Origin: an uncultured Bacilli bacterium
GTDB taxonomy: Bacteria; Bacillota_I; Bacilli_A; RF39; UBA660
Direction of reading: 5' to 3'
DNA: 64,000 bases
Assembly: GCA_934098505.1 (NCBI GenBank)
Contig: CAKOOR010000007.1
Coordinates: 1 to 64,000, forward strand
In this document: piece by piece, positions 53,713 through 63,838 of the stretch
Numbering within the stretch: position 1 is the first letter of the stretch
Layout: every line of letters begins with the position of its first letter
Notes under the pieces: model-generated
The model's database searches: none
What the model was told of the DNA's origin: nothing
What the model saw: only the letters and a program-made list of their open reading frames with translations
Translations under genes and position numbers: made by a program

Positions 53713-56700
53713 GCAACAAGATGCCATCTATAAAAAGGGAACGAATATAATTGTTTCGGCGGGAGCTGGTTCCGGTAAGACGGCCGTTTTATCAGAACGT
53801 GTCTTAGAACATGTTAAATCAGGAATTAGTATCGATGATTTATTAGTTTTAACATTTACTAATGCCGCTGCTGCGGAGATGAAAGATCGAATTAGAAGCA
53901 AAATCAGAAAAGTTCCAGAACTAAAAGAAGAATTAGATAAAGTAGATTTAGCCTACATCACAACTTTTGACTCTTTTGCTTTATCTCTAGTTAAAAAGTA
54001 TAGTTATTTAATGAATATTTCTAAAAATATAAATATTATCGATGCTAGTATTATGACTTTAAAAAAAGAAGAAGTATTAAATAATATCTTTGAAGAATTA
54101 TATCAAGAACGAAATCCTTTGTTTTTAAAGTTAATTAGTGATTTTACCGTTAAAGATGATAAAGAAATATTTAATGCTATCCTAAGTTTATATGCTAAAT
54201 TAGATAATCGTTATGATAAAGACACTATTTTAGATAGTTATCTTACTAATTATTATAATGATACTAATATAGATAAGTTAGTTAATGAATATGTTAGTTT
54301 AATAAAGCTACGTTTAGAAGTTTTAAATAATACTGTTGATAATTTATATCATTATACTGATGATTCTTTTCAAAATAAGATGGAAGAAGTTATTAGACCT
54401 TTAATAAGTGCTACAGACTATTTAGATATTAAAAGATTATGTGTTATTAAGTTACCAGTATTACGGGGCGCTGATGAAGTAACCAAAAAAATTAAAGATG
54501 AAGTCAAGAACTTACTTGATGAAGTAGGGGAGTTAACTAAGTATAATTCACTTGATGAGATTAAAGAAAGTTTGTATTTAACTAAAGATTATGTCGAGAT
54601 AATTATTGCTATTATTAAAAAACTAAGTAATCGTTTAGATAAGTTTAAAAGAGATAATAATGCTTATGATTTTATTGATATTGCGAAAATGGCTATTAAT
54701 ATTTTAAAGGATAATAAGACAGTTCGTGAAGAAATGAAATATAAGTATAAGGAAATTTTAATTGATGAATATCAGGATACTAATGATATTCAAGATATTT
54801 TTATCTCTTTAATTGAAAATAATAATGTTTATATGGTTGGGGATATTAAACAATCCATTTATCGTTTCCGTAATGCCAATCCTATGCTTTTTAAGAGTAA
54901 ATATGAAGCTTATCAAAACAATAATGGAGGTTTAAAAATTGATTTAAATAAAAACTTCCGTAGTCGTAGTGAAGTTTTAAATAATATTAATATGATGTTC
55001 AATTTATTTATGGATAACTTTATTGGGGGTGCTGATTATATCCAGTCACATCAAATGGTTTTTGGACTTACTCCTTATAATGAGGTAAATAAAGAAAACT
55101 ATAATATGGACATTTTAAATTATACTTATGATAAAGACGCAAAATTTACTAAAGAAGAAATTGAAATCTTTACGGTAGCAAAAGATATTCAAGAAAAAGT
55201 GGCTACCGGTTATGAAATGATGGATAAAGAAACAATGCAAAGAAGACCTGTAAATTATGGTGATTTTGTTATTCTAATGGATCGTTCTAGTAGTTTTAAT
55301 TTATATAAGAAAGTTTTTGAATATTTAAATATTCCTATTACTATTTATCGTGATAAAACAATTAGTGATTCTGTTGATATTTCAATTATTAAAAATATTT
55401 ATAATTTATTAGTTTTAATTAAAAATAGAGATTTTGGCACCATGTTTTCTTATTCTTTTATGGCTGTTGCTCGTAGTTATCTTTTCAATATGAGTGATAA
55501 AGATATTTTAAAGATTATTAGTAATAGGTCATATGCCGAAACCGAGATTTATGCTATTTTATATGAATTGGCAAAGGAACTAGATAATTTACCAAATAAC
55601 GAAGTCTTTCGTTTAATTATTGAAAAATTTAAATTTCCAGAAGCCTTTATTACGACTGGTAATGTTAAGGAACATTTAGTAACAATTGACTCTATAAGTA
55701 AGATTGCTGATAATGCAACTAATTTCGGCTATAGTCCTTATGAATTTTTAGATTATTTAAATATGGTTTATGAAGAAGGCTTAGATATTAAATTGTCTTT
55801 AAATAAAGAGGCTTCTAATTCCGTTAAGATTATGACTATTCATGCTTCTAAAGGGTTAGAATATCCCGTTTGTTATTTTACCGGGTTATCGAAAAAGTTT
55901 AACATTGATGATTTAAAAAATAAGTTTTACTATGATAATACTTTAGGTTTTATAACTCCTTATGTAAAAAATGGTATCCATAGTACTGTTGTGAAACTAA
56001 TGTTAAAAAATAAATATATTTTAGAAGAAATAAGTGAAAGATTAAGATTATTTTATGTCGCTTTAACCAGAGCCCGCGAAAAAATGATTATTGTTGGCGA
56101 GTTTGATAAAAATGAACTAGCTTATAAAGTAGAAGGAGTAGTAGATAGAGAAACCAGAAGTAGTTATCGTAAGTTTACGGATATGTTAGATTCTATATAT
56201 GACTATTTAAAACCTTATATAAAAGATATTGATATTGACGCTTTAGGTCTTACTAAAGATTATAATTTATCAGTCAAAAAAGATTTAGAAGCGTTAAAGC
56301 AAGAACCAGGTAGGATTATTGTTGTTGATGATTATATTTCTGATAGTAAAAGAATCGAAAGTAAACATTATTCAAAGGTTACTAGTACGATAAGAAGTAA
56401 AGAGGAACAAAAAAATATTGATCTTGGTTTAAGGATGCATTATTTATTAGAGATAACTGATTTTAATAATCCTGACTATAAAGATTTTAATGCTTTTGAG
56501 ATTAATTGCATCGAAAAGTTTATTAATACTGGCATTTTAAATGAAAGTAAAGAAATTTATAAGGAATATGAATTTATGTATACTAATGGGGATACAGAGA
56601 ATCATGGGATTATAGATTTGCTAATTATCAAAAAAGACAAGGCTGTTATCGTTGATTATAAATTAAAACATATTACTGATGAGGCTTATTTAGAACAGTT

Positions 56701-56800
56701 AAAAGGATATAAAAACTATATTTTAGAAATGACTAATTTACCAGTTGAAGTGTTTTTATATTCAATCATGGACAGTAACTTAGTTAATTTAAATATTTAA
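53693..56800 (+). CDS. addA: ATP-dependent helicase/nuclease subunit A (AddA)
   Basis: A ~1035-residue UvrD-family helicase fused to a nuclease. Walker A SAGAGSGKTAVL lies near residue 25, the DEYQDTND helicase motif II near 355, GDIKQSIYRFRNANP motif III near 380, and motif VI YVALTRAREKM near 785. The C-terminal nuclease has GIIDLLI and AVIVDYKLKHI. The start at 53693 has AGGAG 9 bases upstream and overlaps the addB end, showing coupled translation. With AddB it loads RecA after processing breaks. Confidence 0.96.
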   Translation: MPKWTNEQQDAIYKKGTNIIVSAGAGSGKTAVLSERVLEHVKSGISIDDLLVLTFTNAAAAEMKDRIRSKIRKVPELKEELDKVDLAYITTFDSFALSLVKKYSYLMNISKNINIIDASIMTLKKEEVLNNIFEELYQERNPLFLKLISDFTVKDDKEIFNAILSLYAKLDNRYDKDTILDSYLTNYYNDTNIDKLVNEYVSLIKLRLEVLNNTVDNLYHYTDDSFQNKMEEVIRPLISATDYLDIKRLCVIKLPVLRGADEVTKKIKDEVKNLLDEVGELTKYNSLDEIKESLYLTKDYVEIIIAIIKKLSNRLDKFKRDNNAYDFIDIAKMAINILKDNKTVREEMKYKYKEILIDEYQDTNDIQDIFISLIENNNVYMVGDIKQSIYRFRNANPMLFKSKYEAYQNNNGGLKIDLNKNFRSRSEVLNNINMMFNLFMDNFIGGADYIQSHQMVFGLTPYNEVNKENYNMDILNYTYDKDAKFTKEEIEIFTVAKDIQEKVATGYEMMDKETMQRRPVNYGDFVILMDRSSSFNLYKKVFEYLNIPITIYRDKTISDSVDISIIKNIYNLLVLIKNRDFGTMFSYSFMAVARSYLFNMSDKDILKIISNRSYAETEIYAILYELAKELDNLPNNEVFRLIIEKFKFPEAFITTGNVKEHLVTIDSISKIADNATNFGYSPYEFLDYLNMVYEEGLDIKLSLNKEASNSVKIMTIHASKGLEYPVCYFTGLSKKFNIDDLKNKFYYDNTLGFITPYVKNGIHSTVVKLMLKNKYILEEISERLRLFYVALTRAREKMIIVGEFDKNELAYKVEGVVDRETRSSYRKFTDMLDSIYDYLKPYIKDIDIDALGLTKDYNLSVKKDLEALKQEPGRIIVVDDYISDSKRIESKHYSKVTSTIRSKEEQKNIDLGLRMHYLLEITDFNNPDYKDFNAFEINCIEKFINTGILNESKEIYKEYEFMYTNGDTENHGIIDLLIIKKDKAVIVDYKLKHITDEAYLEQLKGYKNYILEMTNLPVEVFLYSIMDSNLVNLNI

Positions 56801-56826
56801 TTAGAGGCAAAAAGCTTCTAATTTTT
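56799..56826 (+). terminator. Terminator after addA
   Basis: AATTAGAGGC (56799-56808) pairs with GCTTCTAATT (56814-56823), followed by T. Confidence 0.8.
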
Positions 56827-56892
56827 TGAAATTGGGATAAAAAAAGATTGTCGACAATTCGTTTTCAGAAAACTTGTGGTGCTTTAATAAAT

Positions 56893-56920
56893 AAAAAAGT
56901 CCAGAATTAACTGGGCTTTT
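56893..56920 (-). terminator. Minus-strand terminator after pyk
   Basis: On the minus strand AAGCCCAG pairs with CTGGACTT, with T residues after it (56893-56920). It faces the addA terminator. Confidence 0.75.
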
Positions 56921-56934
56921 CATTAAGCTAAAAA

Positions 56935-58338
56935 TTAAATTTCTTCAATTTTTAAGAAGTTAGTATGAGCATCACTAGGAGTTGAACCTACAACACAAAC
57001 TAAATCTTTGTATTTTAAATTTAACATTTCTTTAGCAGCTTTAATACTTTCATCTACTAGAGCATCAGTATCTTTTGAAGCATTACCAACAACTTTAGTA
57101 TAAACACCCCATTTAAGAGCAAGCATACGAGCCATTTTTTCATTTTCAACAGTAGCAATGATATAAGCATTTGGTCTTAGACAAGATACATCTAAAGCCG
57201 TTTTACCTTCCTTAGTTGACACAACGATAGCTTTTATAGGTAATTCTAATGAGGCATCAACAGCACATTTGCAAACAGCGTTATGAATATCAGTACCTCT
57301 TAATTTGTAATCAGCAAGATTGTATTTAGTGATTTGTTCAGCATTAACAGCAATCTTAGCCATATACTCTATAGTTTCTACTGGATATTTACCCATAGTA
57401 GTTTCATCACTAGTCATAATAGCATCACAACCAGCAAGTACAGCATTAGATACATCAGTAACTTCAGCATTTGTTGGACGAATGCTTTCTTTCATAGATG
57501 TCATCATTTGGGTAGCCATAATTACACCTTTACCGTTTTTATGACACATATCGATCATTCTTTGTTGATATAATGGTAAGTTTTCTAAACCAGTTTCGAT
57601 ACCTAAATCGCCACGAGCAACCATAATATAATCAGAAGCATCAACGATTTCTTGTAGATTATCGATAGCATATTGAGTTTCTACTTTTGAAATAATGATC
57701 ATATCTTCACGACCAAATTCTTTACATAGATCTCTAACAGCTTTAACATCTTCAGCAGTGTTTACAAATGATACAGCAATATAGTCGCCATCATGTTCAC
57801 AGGCATATTTAATATCTTCTCTATCAGCATCAGAGATAAATGGAACATTAAGTTTAACACCCGGAATACAAACACCACGACGTGATTTAATCGTACCACC
57901 ATTAATGATTTCACAAGTAACACCATCTTCTTCTTTAGATACAATAACTAATTTATAGAAACCATCATCTAAAAGAATAGCTTGTCCTACTTCTAAATCT
58001 TTAAGAATTCCCTTGTAGTTGAAAGAAATTCTCTCAGCATTACCTAAAACATCTTCTTCAACAATACGAATTGTTTTACCTTTAACAAGTTCGATATAAT
58101 CACCATCAAATGTACAAGTTCTTAAATCTGGACCTTTAGTATCAAATAAAATACCAATATTAGCGCCCATTTCTTCATTAGCACGTTTAATTAATGATAA
58201 GTCTAATTCTCTTTCTTCAATAGTTGCATGTGAGAAATTGATACGTGCAACATTCATACCAGCCTCTACAATACCTTTGAAATTTTCCCAAATTTGTGTA
58301 GATGGACCAATACTACAAATAATTTTTGTCTTTTTCAT
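56935..58338 (-). CDS. pyk: Pyruvate kinase
   Basis: A 467-residue glycolytic enzyme converting phosphoenolpyruvate and ADP to pyruvate and ATP. The conserved start MKKTKIICSIGPST, the substrate loop FDTKGPDLRT, the catalytic Lys in IISKVET and the MVARGDLGIETG and PTNAEVTDVSNAVLAGCDA motifs are intact. The start at 58338 is chosen because AGGAAG lies 9 bases ahead and the family begins here; upstream in-frame codons to 58374 are non-conserved. The C-terminal regulatory domain is present. The extra PEP-utiliser domain of some Bacillus forms is absent. Confidence 0.97.
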   Translation of the reverse strand: MKKTKIICSIGPSTQIWENFKGIVEAGMNVARINFSHATIEERELDLSLIKRANEEMGANIGILFDTKGPDLRTCTFDGDYIELVKGKTIRIVEEDVLGNAERISFNYKGILKDLEVGQAILLDDGFYKLVIVSKEEDGVTCEIINGGTIKSRRGVCIPGVKLNVPFISDADREDIKYACEHDGDYIAVSFVNTAEDVKAVRDLCKEFGREDMIIISKVETQYAIDNLQEIVDASDYIMVARGDLGIETGLENLPLYQQRMIDMCHKNGKGVIMATQMMTSMKESIRPTNAEVTDVSNAVLAGCDAIMTSDETTMGKYPVETIEYMAKIAVNAEQITKYNLADYKLRGTDIHNAVCKCAVDASLELPIKAIVVSTKEGKTALDVSCLRPNAYIIATVENEKMARMLALKWGVYTKVVGNASKDTDALVDESIKAAKEMLNLKYKDLVCVVGSTPSDAHTNFLKIEEI

Positions 58339-58374
58339 CTTATTTAACTTCCTTTCGCTAGTTAATATTACCAT

Positions 58375-58678
58375 AAATGGTCACTTTTGTAAATTGGGTT
58401 TTTATTAATTTTGAGGCTTTTTAACAATATAATTAAGTAATGTCTGGTTAAAATTTTTTTTGTTATTAACTAGTAAAAAAATATGAAGAAAAGGCAGTGT
58501 GTATATTTTCCTATATCTTTATAACTTATTCTTATTTATTTAACTATTTTCATTATTTATATAGAGATAATAAATTAACAACAATCTAATGTCAATAGAC
58601 ACTTTTTTTAACAAAAAAAGCCATAAATTCATAATAAATTAAGAAAGTCGTGCTATAATTAATTGAGGTGGAAATTTT
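58375..58678. other. Divergent intergenic region between pyk and hydrolase
   Basis: Contains the pyk leader on the minus strand and, on the plus strand, an extended -10 element TGCTATAAT (TATAAT at 58654-58659) ahead of the hydrolase gene and its GAGGTGG ribosome site. No gene or repeat is visible in the rest. Confidence 0.5.
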
Positions 58679-59428
58679 ATGGAAATAGTAGTTGATAATA
58701 AACATATATTTTATGACCAATTAGGACTAGGTTCTAAAGATATCGTCATGCTTCATGGTTGGGGTCAAAATATGGAAATGATGCGTCCTTTAGCCATTAA
58801 ATTATTAAATGATAAAAATATTAAAAATAACTATCGTATTACTATTCTAGACCTACCTGGTTTTGGCGCTTCGAGTGAGCCAGATATGAATACCGATGTA
58901 TTTACTTATACCAAACTAATCGAAAATTTTCTAACTGCTTTAAATATAAGTAAGCCCATCATGTTAGGTCATTCTTTTGGCGGTCGTTTGTCAATCATTT
59001 ACGCTAGTCGTAATGAAACGGAAAGAGTAATCCTTTTTGGCGCTCCATGCATTAGAGAATATAAGCCAACCTTCAAAGAAAAGGTTTTAAAGACTTTAAA
59101 AAAAGTACCATTTACCAAAGATTTAGTCGAAATAGCTAAACAGTATATTGGTTCTGCTGATTATAAAAATGCAAGTCCTGTGATGCGGACAGTTTTAGTA
59201 AATACCATTAATCAAGATTTAAGTGAATGTGCTAAAAAAATAACAGCGCCAACGCTTCTTATCTGGGGAACTTTAGATACCGCTGCTCCAATTGAACTAG
59301 CAAGAAAACTAGAAGGCCTATTAAAAGATGGTGCACTAATTGAATTGCCAGGTGCTACCCATTATGCTTACTTAGAACGAATTGATTACGTAACTAATAT
59401 CTTAATAAATTTTTTAGGAGGAAAATAA
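58679..59428 (+). CDS. Alpha/beta-hydrolase
   Basis: A 249-residue soluble hydrolase. The oxyanion-hole region is MLHGWGQN, the nucleophile elbow is LGHSFGGR (Ser near residue 100), the acid is likely Asp in LIWGTLDTAAP, and the His is in GATHYAYLERID. The catalytic triad is complete, but the substrate cannot be predicted; esterase or a peptidoglycan-precursor-linked role are both open. It is followed within 2 bp by murF and ddl, so it may belong to a cell-wall operon. Confidence 0.85.
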   Translation: MEIVVDNKHIFYDQLGLGSKDIVMLHGWGQNMEMMRPLAIKLLNDKNIKNNYRITILDLPGFGASSEPDMNTDVFTYTKLIENFLTALNISKPIMLGHSFGGRLSIIYASRNETERVILFGAPCIREYKPTFKEKVLKTLKKVPFTKDLVEIAKQYIGSADYKNASPVMRTVLVNTINQDLSECAKKITAPTLLIWGTLDTAAPIELARKLEGLLKDGALIELPGATHYAYLERIDYVTNILINFLGGK

Positions 59429-59429
59429 G

Positions 59430-61031
59430 ATGTCATTAATTATTAATATTTTAATTTTTTTAATAATTTTTTATACGGTAACCGTTAAATCAAGAAAATC
59501 ATTACATATGTTACAACAAAACCTTTATAATGAAAATAATCGTTATTTAAAATGGTTAAAGCAAAATAGAAAGGTTGCTTTAAAACACTATGATGTTATC
59601 GGTCTAATTTTATCGTTGATTGCTTTATTTATTGGCAATCTGCCAGGTAAAATCTTAATTGCTATCAGTGCATTAATCTATTTATTTGATGCGGAAGTAA
59701 TTAAATATTCTATTATGGTTGAAAAAGCTAAAAAACCATTAGTTAAAACAGCTAGAGTAAAAAGACAAATTACAACTCTCTATCTTTTAAACTTAATTCC
59801 TTTAATTCTTTATTTAATCTTTAAAAGCAATGTAAGAATCTTATTTGTTTTAGCTTCTTTAATGTTAGTATTAAATTATTATATTGTATACTTAGTTAAA
59901 TTAATAAATGATCCTATTGAAAAAGCTATTTATAAAAAGTTTTGGCATATGGCAGAAAATAAATTAGCTTCCTATAAAGACTTAAAAGTCATTGGTATTA
60001 CTGGTTCTTATGGTAAAACTAGTAGTAAGAATATTTTAAATGAAATTTTATCTATGGATTATATTTCCCATCCAACTCCCAAAAATTTTAATACTGATGT
60101 TGGTTTAATGACTACTATCAATAACGATTTAACTAAATTTGATGAGATATTTATTGCTGAAATGGGTGCATATAAGGTTGGACGTATCAAAAATGCTTGT
60201 AATTTAGTTCATCCACAGTATGGACTACTTACAACGATCGGAAAAGCCCATTTAGAAACTTTCGGCAGTCAGGAAAATATTATTAAGACCAAGTTTGAAC
60301 TTATCGAAAGTCTACCTAGTAATGGTATTGCTTTCTTAAATATGGATGATCCACTCCAAGTCAATTATAAATTGCAAAATAAAGTTAGAGTTGTTTGGTA
60401 TGCCGTAAATAATAAAAAAGCTGATTTTTATTGCTTAGATACAAAATGTAGTGACAAAGGTTCAACTTTTAAAATATTTATAAAAAAAGAAAATAAGACT
60501 TATGATTTTCAAACTAGACTTTTAGGGCGTCATAATATTTCTAATATTGTTTCGGCTATTGCAGTTGGCTATGAATTTGGCATTTCCATTCCTAAATTGC
60601 AAGCTGCAGTAATGAAAATAAAACCTATTGAGCATCGTCTAGAATTAAAGAAAATTGGTAATATGTATCAAATTGATGATGCTTATAATTCTAATCCCGT
60701 TGGGGCAAAAGTAGCCTTAGAGGTTCTTAGTATGATGCCTGGCGATAAAGTAGTTGTTACTCCCGGTATGGTTGAGCTCGGCAATGAAGAAGAAAAATAT
60801 AATAAAGAATTCGGTGAAGAAATAAGCGCCGTTGCTGATTATGTTATTCTAGTAGGTGAAAAACAAACTAAACCAATCTATGAAGGGTTAATGAATAAAA
60901 AATATGATAAAGATAAAATAATAATTACTAACGATGTTAGACAAACTTATATCTTAGTTAATAAATTAAAGAGTAAAAAAGATATTTATGCATTATATGA
61001 AAATGATTTACCTGATACTTATAATGAATAA
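59430..61031 (+). CDS. MurF-like ligase with N-terminal membrane helices
   Basis: A 533-residue Mur ligase. The C-terminal ~340 residues have the ATP-binding GITGSYGKTSSKNIL, the PTPKNFNTDVGL and AEMGAYKVGRI region and the QIDDAYNSNP motif, which is the MurF-type substrate site, so it should add D-Ala-D-Ala to UDP-MurNAc-tripeptide. Unusually, ~190 residues precede the ligase and hold about five hydrophobic segments. This would place the last cytosolic precursor step at the membrane beside MraY. The gene directly precedes ddl, which makes the D-Ala-D-Ala used. Confidence 0.88.
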   Translation: MSLIINILIFLIIFYTVTVKSRKSLHMLQQNLYNENNRYLKWLKQNRKVALKHYDVIGLILSLIALFIGNLPGKILIAISALIYLFDAEVIKYSIMVEKAKKPLVKTARVKRQITTLYLLNLIPLILYLIFKSNVRILFVLASLMLVLNYYIVYLVKLINDPIEKAIYKKFWHMAENKLASYKDLKVIGITGSYGKTSSKNILNEILSMDYISHPTPKNFNTDVGLMTTINNDLTKFDEIFIAEMGAYKVGRIKNACNLVHPQYGLLTTIGKAHLETFGSQENIIKTKFELIESLPSNGIAFLNMDDPLQVNYKLQNKVRVVWYAVNNKKADFYCLDTKCSDKGSTFKIFIKKENKTYDFQTRLLGRHNISNIVSAIAVGYEFGISIPKLQAAVMKIKPIEHRLELKKIGNMYQIDDAYNSNPVGAKVALEVLSMMPGDKVVVTPGMVELGNEEEKYNKEFGEEISAVADYVILVGEKQTKPIYEGLMNKKYDKDKIIITNDVRQTYILVNKLKSKKDIYALYENDLPDTYNE

Positions 61032-61068
61032 TATCAAGTTAAAATAGTATTGAAGGAAGGAAAAAAAT

Positions 61069-62262
61069 ATGAATATAAAATTAGGTGTAATTTTTGGTGG
61101 CGTTTCCGTTGAACATGAAGTAAGTGTTATTTCAGCCGTTCAAGCAATGCAAGCTATAGATAAGGAAAAATACGATGTAATACCCATCTATATAACAAAA
61201 GATAGACAGTGGTATACAGGCGAGATCCTAAAAGATATGGATACGTATACTGACATGGATTTATTAAAAAGATACACTAAAAACGTATCATTGATTAATA
61301 AAAAAGGTAAATTTTATTTACAAAGCAAAGGTTTATTTAAAACTATTGTTACGGAGTTAGATTTAGTTTTACCAATTGGTCATGGAACTAATATGGAAGA
61401 TGGAACCCTACAAGGTTACTTACAAACTGTTGGCATTCCTTATTGTGAATCAGACATTGCTGCTTCTAGTGTTGCTCAAGATAAAGTAACTCAAAAGTTG
61501 GTTTTTCAAAGTAAAAATTTACCAATGACTGCATTTACATGGTTTTATGATGTTGATTATACTGAAGATCAAGAAAATATTTTAAAAGAATGTGCTAAAT
61601 TAAAATATCCAGTTATCGTTAAACCAGCTACTTTAGGCAGTTCGGTTGGTATTAATTTTGCTAAAGATGAAGCTGAATTAAAAAATGCTATCGAAGAAGC
61701 TATTTCCTATGATAAAAAGATTTTAGTTGAACATGCCGTTGAAAATTTAAGCGAAGTTAATATTTCTGTTTTAGGTGATTATAAATATCAAGAAGTATCC
61801 GCTATTGAAGAAGTTACTACAATTCATCATTTATTAACTTATGCTGATAAATACATGGGTAACGCTAAAGATAAACCAAGTAAAGGTATGGCTGGTCTTG
61901 GCCGTAAAGTTCCTGCAAAATTAGAGAAAAAAATGCAAAGTGAAGTTGAAAGTGTTGCTGTTAAGGCGTTTAAGGCTGTTGGTTTGGCTGGCGTTTGTCG
62001 TATTGATTTCTTAATTGATAAAAACGATAACAAAGTCTATATCAATGAAATAAATTCTATTCCTGGTTCTTTATCATTTTACTTATGGGAACCAAAAGGT
62101 AAAAAATATCGTGAATTACTAGACGAAATAATTAAAATTGGTATTAAAAATTACCAAGATAATAGTGCTAAAGTTCATTCCTTTGAATCTAATATTTTAG
62201 AAGGTTATAAAGCTGGCGGCGCTAAAGGTGGTAAATTTGGCTGTAAAGGCAGTAAATTTTAA
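61069..62262 (+). CDS. ddl: D-alanine--D-alanine ligase
   Basis: A 397-residue ATP-grasp enzyme joining two D-Ala. The family start is visible (GVIFGGVSVEHEVSVISA), followed by the ATP-binding VKPATLGSSVGINFAKDE, the GLAGVCRIDFLID and the Mg-site INEINSIPGS. The last ~30 residues are a Gly/Lys-rich tail (AGGAKGGKFGCKGSKF) longer than in standard Ddl and of unknown purpose. It is adjacent to murF, matching the common pairing. The active-site Tyr region is normal, so D-Ala rather than D-Lac/D-Ser specificity is likely but not proven. Confidence 0.95.
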   Translation: MNIKLGVIFGGVSVEHEVSVISAVQAMQAIDKEKYDVIPIYITKDRQWYTGEILKDMDTYTDMDLLKRYTKNVSLINKKGKFYLQSKGLFKTIVTELDLVLPIGHGTNMEDGTLQGYLQTVGIPYCESDIAASSVAQDKVTQKLVFQSKNLPMTAFTWFYDVDYTEDQENILKECAKLKYPVIVKPATLGSSVGINFAKDEAELKNAIEEAISYDKKILVEHAVENLSEVNISVLGDYKYQEVSAIEEVTTIHHLLTYADKYMGNAKDKPSKGMAGLGRKVPAKLEKKMQSEVESVAVKAFKAVGLAGVCRIDFLIDKNDNKVYINEINSIPGSLSFYLWEPKGKKYRELLDEIIKIGIKNYQDNSAKVHSFESNILEGYKAGGAKGGKFGCKGSKF

Positions 62263-62270
62263 GAGGACTT

Positions 62271-62702
62271 ATGAATAGAAAAGGGTTTACATTAGTTGAA
62301 TTATTAGCAGTTATAGTGGTTTTAGCTATCTTAATTGGCATTGCAACTCCTAATGTTATTGGTTTACTTAGAAAACAAAAAGATAAAACTACGGATATTG
62401 TTTTAACTAACTTAAATGATGCAGCGGTAAGCTATGCCAAAGAACAAATTTCTCTGAACAAATTGCATTTAAGTAGTTGTGATTTTGAGATAAATGATTT
62501 AGCCACCGCTAAAGCTAATCTTAATCAAGGTAAGAAATGTGTTAAGGCTTATAATATAGGCGTCTTAAAGAGTAATGGAACTTTTGAAGATAAACAAAAT
62601 TCATGTGATTCCAACAAAGAGATTTATGTTTATAATTATAATAATGGTAACTACACTGAAATTAAAACCTTCATTCCAGATGATACTTGTAACGTTAAGT
62701 AA
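62271..62702 (+). CDS. Small type IV prepilin-like protein
   Basis: A 143-residue pilin or pseudopilin with the canonical start RKGFTLVELLAVIVVLAILIG: Gly at the cleavage site, mature Phe and Glu5, then a long hydrophobic helix. A short globular domain has four Cys in two pairs (SSCDFEI, KKCVKAY, NSCDSNK, DTCNVK). Unlike the giant prepilins it has normal pilin size and no Ig-like or C-terminal hydrophobic part. It follows ddl by 8 bp, which is an odd location. It may be the minor or main pilin of the same export machinery. Confidence 0.85.
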   Translation: MNRKGFTLVELLAVIVVLAILIGIATPNVIGLLRKQKDKTTDIVLTNLNDAAVSYAKEQISLNKLHLSSCDFEINDLATAKANLNQGKKCVKAYNIGVLKSNGTFEDKQNSCDSNKEIYVYNYNNGNYTEIKTFIPDDTCNVK

Positions 62703-62762
62703 CTATCATGGCAATAAAATCCTTGTAAAGAAACATTAAAAAGGTAAAAAATAATTAAATTT

Positions 62763-62803
62763 AAGGAGTTTATCAGTAAAATAAAGATAAATTCCTTTTT
62801 TAA
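62763..62803 (+). terminator. Terminator after small prepilin
   Basis: AAGGAGTTTATC (62763-62774) pairs with GATAAATTCCTT (62786-62797, one mismatch), followed by T. Confidence 0.8.
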
Positions 62804-62850
62804 AACAAAAATTTACGATATAATAAATTATTAGAAAGAAAGTGAAATAT

Positions 62851-63837
62851 ATGGGAATTTTTGATAAATTAAAACAAATAGTAAATAATAAAAATAAAGA
62901 AGAAAAAGTAAATGAAGAAGTTGAAAGTTATAGTAAAGGTCTAGAAAAAACAAGAAATGAGTTTGTATCTAAATTAAATGTCTTAGGAATTAAATATACG
63001 AAAATAGATGATGCCTATTTTGAAGAATTAGAGCAAATTTTAATAATGGCTGATATTGGTGTTAATACGGTTGAAAACTTTTTAGACCGTTTAAAAGCCA
63101 GAGTAAAAAAAGAAAATATAACTGATACTAAGTATTTAAACGAAGTAATCGTAGATGAATTGTTTATCATTTATGTTAATGGAGAAAATATCACGGATAA
63201 AATTAATATTGCTGAGAATGGACCCACTGTCATTTTAATGGTAGGTGTTAATGGGGTAGGTAAGACTACAACAATAGGTAAACTTGCCTATAAATATCAT
63301 AATGAAGGTAAAAAAGTTATGCTAATTGCCGCAGATACTTTTAGAGCTGGCGCCGTTGAACAATTAAAAGTTTGGGCTGATCGTACTGATTCTATCTTTT
63401 ATGGTAAAGAAAATACGGATCCTGCCGGCGTTATTTATGATGGCCTAGTAAAAGCTACGGAAGAAAAGGCTGATATCGTCTTAATCGACACCGCTGGTCG
63501 TTTGCAAAATAAAGTAAATTTAATGAAAGAATTGGAGAAGATGAATAAAGTTATTGCTAAATTCATTCCTGATGCTCCTCATGAAACTCTCTTAGTAATT
63601 GATGCTACTACTGGCCAAAACGGTATTATGCAAGCCAAAGCTTTCAAAGAAATTACCAATATTACAGGTATTGTTCTTACTAAATTAGATGGCACTGCTA
63701 AGGGTGGAATCGTTCTAGCTATTAAAGAGGAAGTAAATATTCCTGTTAAATTTATTGGTTTAGGTGAACAAATGACTGACTTAAAGCCATTTGATATTGA
63801 ATCTTATATTTATGGTTTATTTAAGGATATGATGTAA
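62851..63837 (+). CDS. ftsY: Signal recognition particle receptor FtsY
   Basis: A 328-residue SRP receptor GTPase that docks ribosome-SRP complexes at the membrane. The start MGIFDKLK and the helical N domain are typical. G1 GVNGVGKTTTIGKLA, DTFRAGAVEQL, G3 DTAGRLQNK, G4 TKLDGTAKGG and the closing GLGEQMTDLKPF are all intact. The acidic A domain of Gram-negatives is missing, as usual here. The ATG at 62851 is preferred over the GTG at 62842. A -10 TATAAT lies at 62819-62824. Confidence 0.97.
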   Translation: MGIFDKLKQIVNNKNKEEKVNEEVESYSKGLEKTRNEFVSKLNVLGIKYTKIDDAYFEELEQILIMADIGVNTVENFLDRLKARVKKENITDTKYLNEVIVDELFIIYVNGENITDKINIAENGPTVILMVGVNGVGKTTTIGKLAYKYHNEGKKVMLIAADTFRAGAVEQLKVWADRTDSIFYGKENTDPAGVIYDGLVKATEEKADIVLIDTAGRLQNKVNLMKELEKMNKVIAKFIPDAPHETLLVIDATTGQNGIMQAKAFKEITNITGIVLTKLDGTAKGGIVLAIKEEVNIPVKFIGLGEQMTDLKPFDIESYIYGLFKDMM

Positions 63838-63838
63838 T

